From positions 1 to 8,108 of the forward strand of contig JADGHA010000171.1 of assembly GCA_019689695.1 (NCBI GenBank): a stretch of 8,108 bases of DNA, written 5' to 3'. The number at the start of each line of letters is the position of its first letter. The first letter of the stretch is position 1. The position numbers and the translations under genes were made by a program. Below, in pieces: positions 6,188-8,108 of the stretch. The notes under the pieces are model-generated. The model saw only the letters and a list, made by a program, of their open reading frames with translations. It searched no databases and had not been told where the DNA came from. Source of the DNA: Micromonosporaceae bacterium (GTDB lineage: Bacteria; Actinomycetota; Actinomycetes; Mycobacteriales; Micromonosporaceae).

Positions 6188-7524
6188 AGTGCGAGCCTCC
6201 TTGCCAGGTCGGAGGTGAAGACACCGGTCGGATCGTACTTGTCGCGCACCGCGCGGAACCGCCCGAGCCGCGGGTACATCCGCGCGATCAGCTCGGCCCG
6301 GGCGCGGGAGTCCTTGGCCAGATAGAGCCGGCCGCCCGCGCCGGCCACCAGCTCGTCCAGCCGGTCCAGCAGCGGGCTCAGCCCGGCCGAGACCGGCACG
6401 TCCAGCGCCAGCGTCCATCCGGCGTCGGGGAACGACAACATGCCGTCGTTGCCCGCGCCGAACCGCTTCAACACGGCCAGGAACGACGCATGCCCGGCGC
6501 TCGCGAACGCCTCCACCGAGGTGCGCAGCACCTCCTCCGCGCCGAACGGCACCACGAACTGGTACTGCACGAAGCCGCGTGGACCGTAGACGCGGTTCCA
6601 GTCGGCCACCCCGTCCAGCGGATGGAAGAACGTGGCCAGCGGCTGGATCTCGTCCCGGCGTTCCCGCGGCGCCTTGCGATACCACATCTCGTTGAAGGCG
6701 GCGACGGTGTACCGGTTCAGCAGGCCGCCGGGCAGGCGTCGCGGTGCGGCCAGCCGCACCCGGGGATCGAAGGCCAGCGGCCGGGCCCGGTCCTTTGTGG
6801 ACAGCTCCGCAGCCTTGGCGTGCCAGCCGCGGGTGAGTACGCCCCGGCCCAGCCGCCGTCCGGTGCTCAAGCAGTCGATCCAGGCGACCGAGTAGGTGTA
6901 CTGGTCATCAGTGCGGGTCAGCCGGTCCATCAGGTCGTCAAGGTCGGTCGCCCGCTCGGTGTCCACCCGCATCCGGGAGGTCTCGATCGGTAGCAACTGC
7001 ACGGTGGCCCGCAGCACCACACCGGTCAGGCCCATCCCGCCGGCGGTCGCCCAGAACAGGTCGTCGCCCGGTCGTACACTGTGGACCTCGCCATCCGCGC
7101 AGAGCAGGTCGAACTCAAGCACATGCCGGCAGAAGCTGCCGTGCACGTGGTGATTCTTGCCGTGTATGTCGGCGGCGATCGCCCCGCCGACGGTGACGAA
7201 CCGGGTGCCCGGGGTCACCGGCACGAACCAGCCCAGCGGGATCGCCTCGCGCATCAGCCGGTCCAGGCTCAGGCCCGCCTCCACCACCACCGTGCCGGCC
7301 TCCCGGTCGAAGTGGAGTACGCGGTCGCGACCGGTCATGTCCACGACGGTGCCGCCGGCGTTCTGCGCCGCGTCCCCGTACGCCCGGCCCAGCCCACGCG
7401 CGACCAGGCCGCGCGGACCGGCGCTACGCACCAGGTCGGCGAGCTGCTCGTCGGTGCCCGCCGGGACCAGGCTCGCCGGGGTGGGGGCGGTGCGCCCCCA
7501 GCCGGTCAGCATCGTGGTACCCAT
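6184..7524 (-). CDS. dprE1: Decaprenylphosphoryl-beta-D-ribose 2'-oxidase DprE1
   Basis: A 446-residue FAD enzyme of the VAO/PCMH fold; the M. tuberculosis protein has 461. It oxidises the 2'-OH of decaprenylphosphoryl ribose and acts with DprE2. Signatures: LTGWGRTAP (6-14), ARGLGRAYGDAAQN (42-55), the FAD-binding PGTRFVTVGGAIAADIHGKNHH (split here as 105-115 and 116-126; His121 matches mycobacterial His132), FWATAGGMGLTG, MWYRK, GFVQYQFVVP (Gln322), Lys353, and AKDSR (Lys404, matching catalytic Lys418). The C-terminus VFTSDLARRLAL is typical. At the position of the benzothiazinone-reactive Cys387 the protein has Ala373 (GWTLALDVP against GWNICVDFP), and Asn385 is Thr371. The ATG at 7524 has GGAGGTGG 7 bases upstream and shares one base with the ubiA stop (TGATG). 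Identity is very secure. Confidence 0.97.
   Translation of the reverse strand: MGTTMLTGWGRTAPTPASLVPAGTDEQLADLVRSAGPRGLVARGLGRAYGDAAQNAGGTVVDMTGRDRVLHFDREAGTVVVEAGLSLDRLMREAIPLGWFVPVTPGTRFVTVGGAIAADIHGKNHHVHGSFCRHVLEFDLLCADGEVHSVRPGDDLFWATAGGMGLTGVVLRATVQLLPIETSRMRVDTERATDLDDLMDRLTRTDDQYTYSVAWIDCLSTGRRLGRGVLTRGWHAKAAELSTKDRARPLAFDPRVRLAAPRRLPGGLLNRYTVAAFNEMWYRKAPRERRDEIQPLATFFHPLDGVADWNRVYGPRGFVQYQFVVPFGAEEVLRTSVEAFASAGHASFLAVLKRFGAGNDGMLSFPDAGWTLALDVPVSAGLSPLLDRLDELVAGAGGRLYLAKDSRARAELIARMYPRLGRFRAVRDKYDPTGVFTSDLARRLAL
6196..6202 (-). promoter_or_regulatory. Shine-Dalgarno deciding the dprE2 start
   Basis: AAGGAGG on the minus strand, inside the end of dprE1, 8 bases before the GTG at 6187. 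It singles out this start in a frame that stays open for another 500 bases upstream. Confidence 0.8.
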
Positions 7525-8108
7525 CAGCTGGCCACCTCCAGCACCACGAGCAACAGCCAGATGGCGCCGAGGCCCTGCAGAATCCGGTCGGAGAAGGCGA
7601 CGTCCTCCGGCGCGCCTGCGGTGCCGAGGTCGATGACCATGGCGTACCTGAGCACGCCGAGCACGAACGGCGCGAGCGACAGCGGAGCCCAGATCCGGTC
7701 GTGGGTCTCCTGCATCTCGAACGCCCACAGGCCGTACGCGGTGATCGTCACCGAGGCGGCGAGGCCCCAGACGAACCGGAGGTACGACTCGGAGTAGCTG
7801 GCCAGGGTACGCCGCGCCGGTTTGCCCTGGGCGACCGTCCGCACCTCGCTGAACCGCTTGCCGGCGGCGATGAACAGCGAACCGAACGAGGCGACCAGCA
7901 GGAACCAGACCGACATCGGCAGGTCGGAGGCGACGCCGCCGGCCATCGCGCGCAGCAGGAAGCCGGTCGCGATCAGCCCGAGGTCGACCACGGGCTGGTC
8001 GCGCAGCCACAGGCAGTAGGACAGGGTCAGCGCGGCGTAGCCGCCGATGACCAACGCGAACTGGGCAGACAGCACGAGCAGGCCGGTCAGCACGCCGGCC
8101 GCCACTAG
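7524..8108 (-). CDS. ubiA: Decaprenyl-phosphate phosphoribosyltransferase (UbiA/Rv3806c family), C-terminal part
   Basis: The frame is open to the window edge, so the 194 visible residues are about the last two thirds of a family protein of about 300 residues. UbiA transfers phosphoribose from PRPP to decaprenyl phosphate, the committed step to DPA. The match to the mycobacterial protein is clear: LRDQPVVDLG, LLRAMAGGVASDLPMSVWFLL, FGSLFIAAGKRFSE, SYSESYLRFVWGL, AYGLWAFE, PFVLGVLRYAMVID and GAPEDVAFSDRILQ. About six hydrophobic segments are visible, as expected for an integral membrane prenyltransferase. The N-terminal Asp-rich motif that binds metal and diphosphate lies outside the window. 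A GTG near 8105 is internal, not the start: the frame continues past it and the N-terminal helices are lacking. The TGA overlaps the dprE1 ATG by one base, so translation is probably coupled. Confidence 0.93.
   Translation of the reverse strand, partial: LVAAGVLTGLLVLSAQFALVIGGYAALTLSYCLWLRDQPVVDLGLIATGFLLRAMAGGVASDLPMSVWFLLVASFGSLFIAAGKRFSEVRTVAQGKPARRTLASYSESYLRFVWGLAASVTITAYGLWAFEMQETHDRIWAPLSLAPFVLGVLRYAMVIDLGTAGAPEDVAFSDRILQGLGAIWLLLVVLEVAS
7532..7539 (-). promoter_or_regulatory. Shine-Dalgarno deciding the dprE1 start
   Basis: GGAGGTGG on the minus strand, inside the end of ubiA, 7 bases before the ATG at 7524. It favours this start over the ATG five codons into the gene and over longer forms. 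Confidence 0.75.

Noticed and set aside
6188..6685. Upstream extension of the dprE2 frame (giving a 417-residue protein)
   Set aside because: The extra residues are Arg/Ala/Gly-rich out-of-frame translation of dprE1; AAGGAGG and the family N-terminus fix the GTG at 6187.
7525..8010. Upstream extension of the dprE1 frame (giving a 608-residue protein)
   Set aside because: The extension is an out-of-frame reading of ubiA with no resemblance to DprE1, and the ATG at 7524 has a good ribosome site.

Overview
The window is GC-rich throughout, with strongly GC-biased third codon positions, GTG starts and TetR/MarR/MFS drug-response genes. This points to a high-GC actinobacterium. The decaprenylphosphoryl-arabinose (DPA) genes narrow it to a lineage with arabinose in its envelope. 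A non-mycobacterial group such as Micromonosporaceae or a relative is my inference, because the proteins are clearly diverged from the mycobacterial ones.

Left part (1-1119, + strand): the 3' end of an alpha/beta hydrolase overlaps a TetR-family regulator by 8 bp. A short GC hairpin separates this pair from the convergent gene that follows. Middle part (1144-3279): a DHA2-type MFS drug exporter (- strand) and a MarR-family repressor (+ strand) are divergently transcribed from a 93-bp intergenic region. That region holds two similar inverted repeats whose centres lie 40 bp apart, the likely MarR operators. Next comes a short relic (3294-3542) of a second TetR regulator, a paralogue of the intact one at 541-1119. 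It has lost its DNA-binding half and carries two frameshifts.

Right part (3555-8108, - strand): a tightly packed operon reads, in transcription order, ubiA (5' end outside the window), dprE1, dprE2 and a GT-C membrane glycosyltransferase resembling AftB. UbiA makes decaprenylphosphoryl-5-phosphoribose. After dephosphorylation, DprE1 oxidises the ribose 2'-OH and DprE2 reduces the keto group to give DPA, the donor for arabinofuranosyltransferases. The GT-C protein is a natural candidate user of that donor. Start and stop codons overlap by 1 bp and 4 bp at the first two junctions, and 17 bp separate the last two genes, each start being preceded by a good Shine-Dalgarno sequence.

The points most worth a second look are: alanine in DprE1 at the position of the cysteine attacked by benzothiazinone drugs; the joining of donor synthesis and a putative donor-using transferase in one operon; the paired MarR operators; and the TetR relic beside the efflux module. 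I saw no tRNA, rRNA, CRISPR array or insertion sequence.
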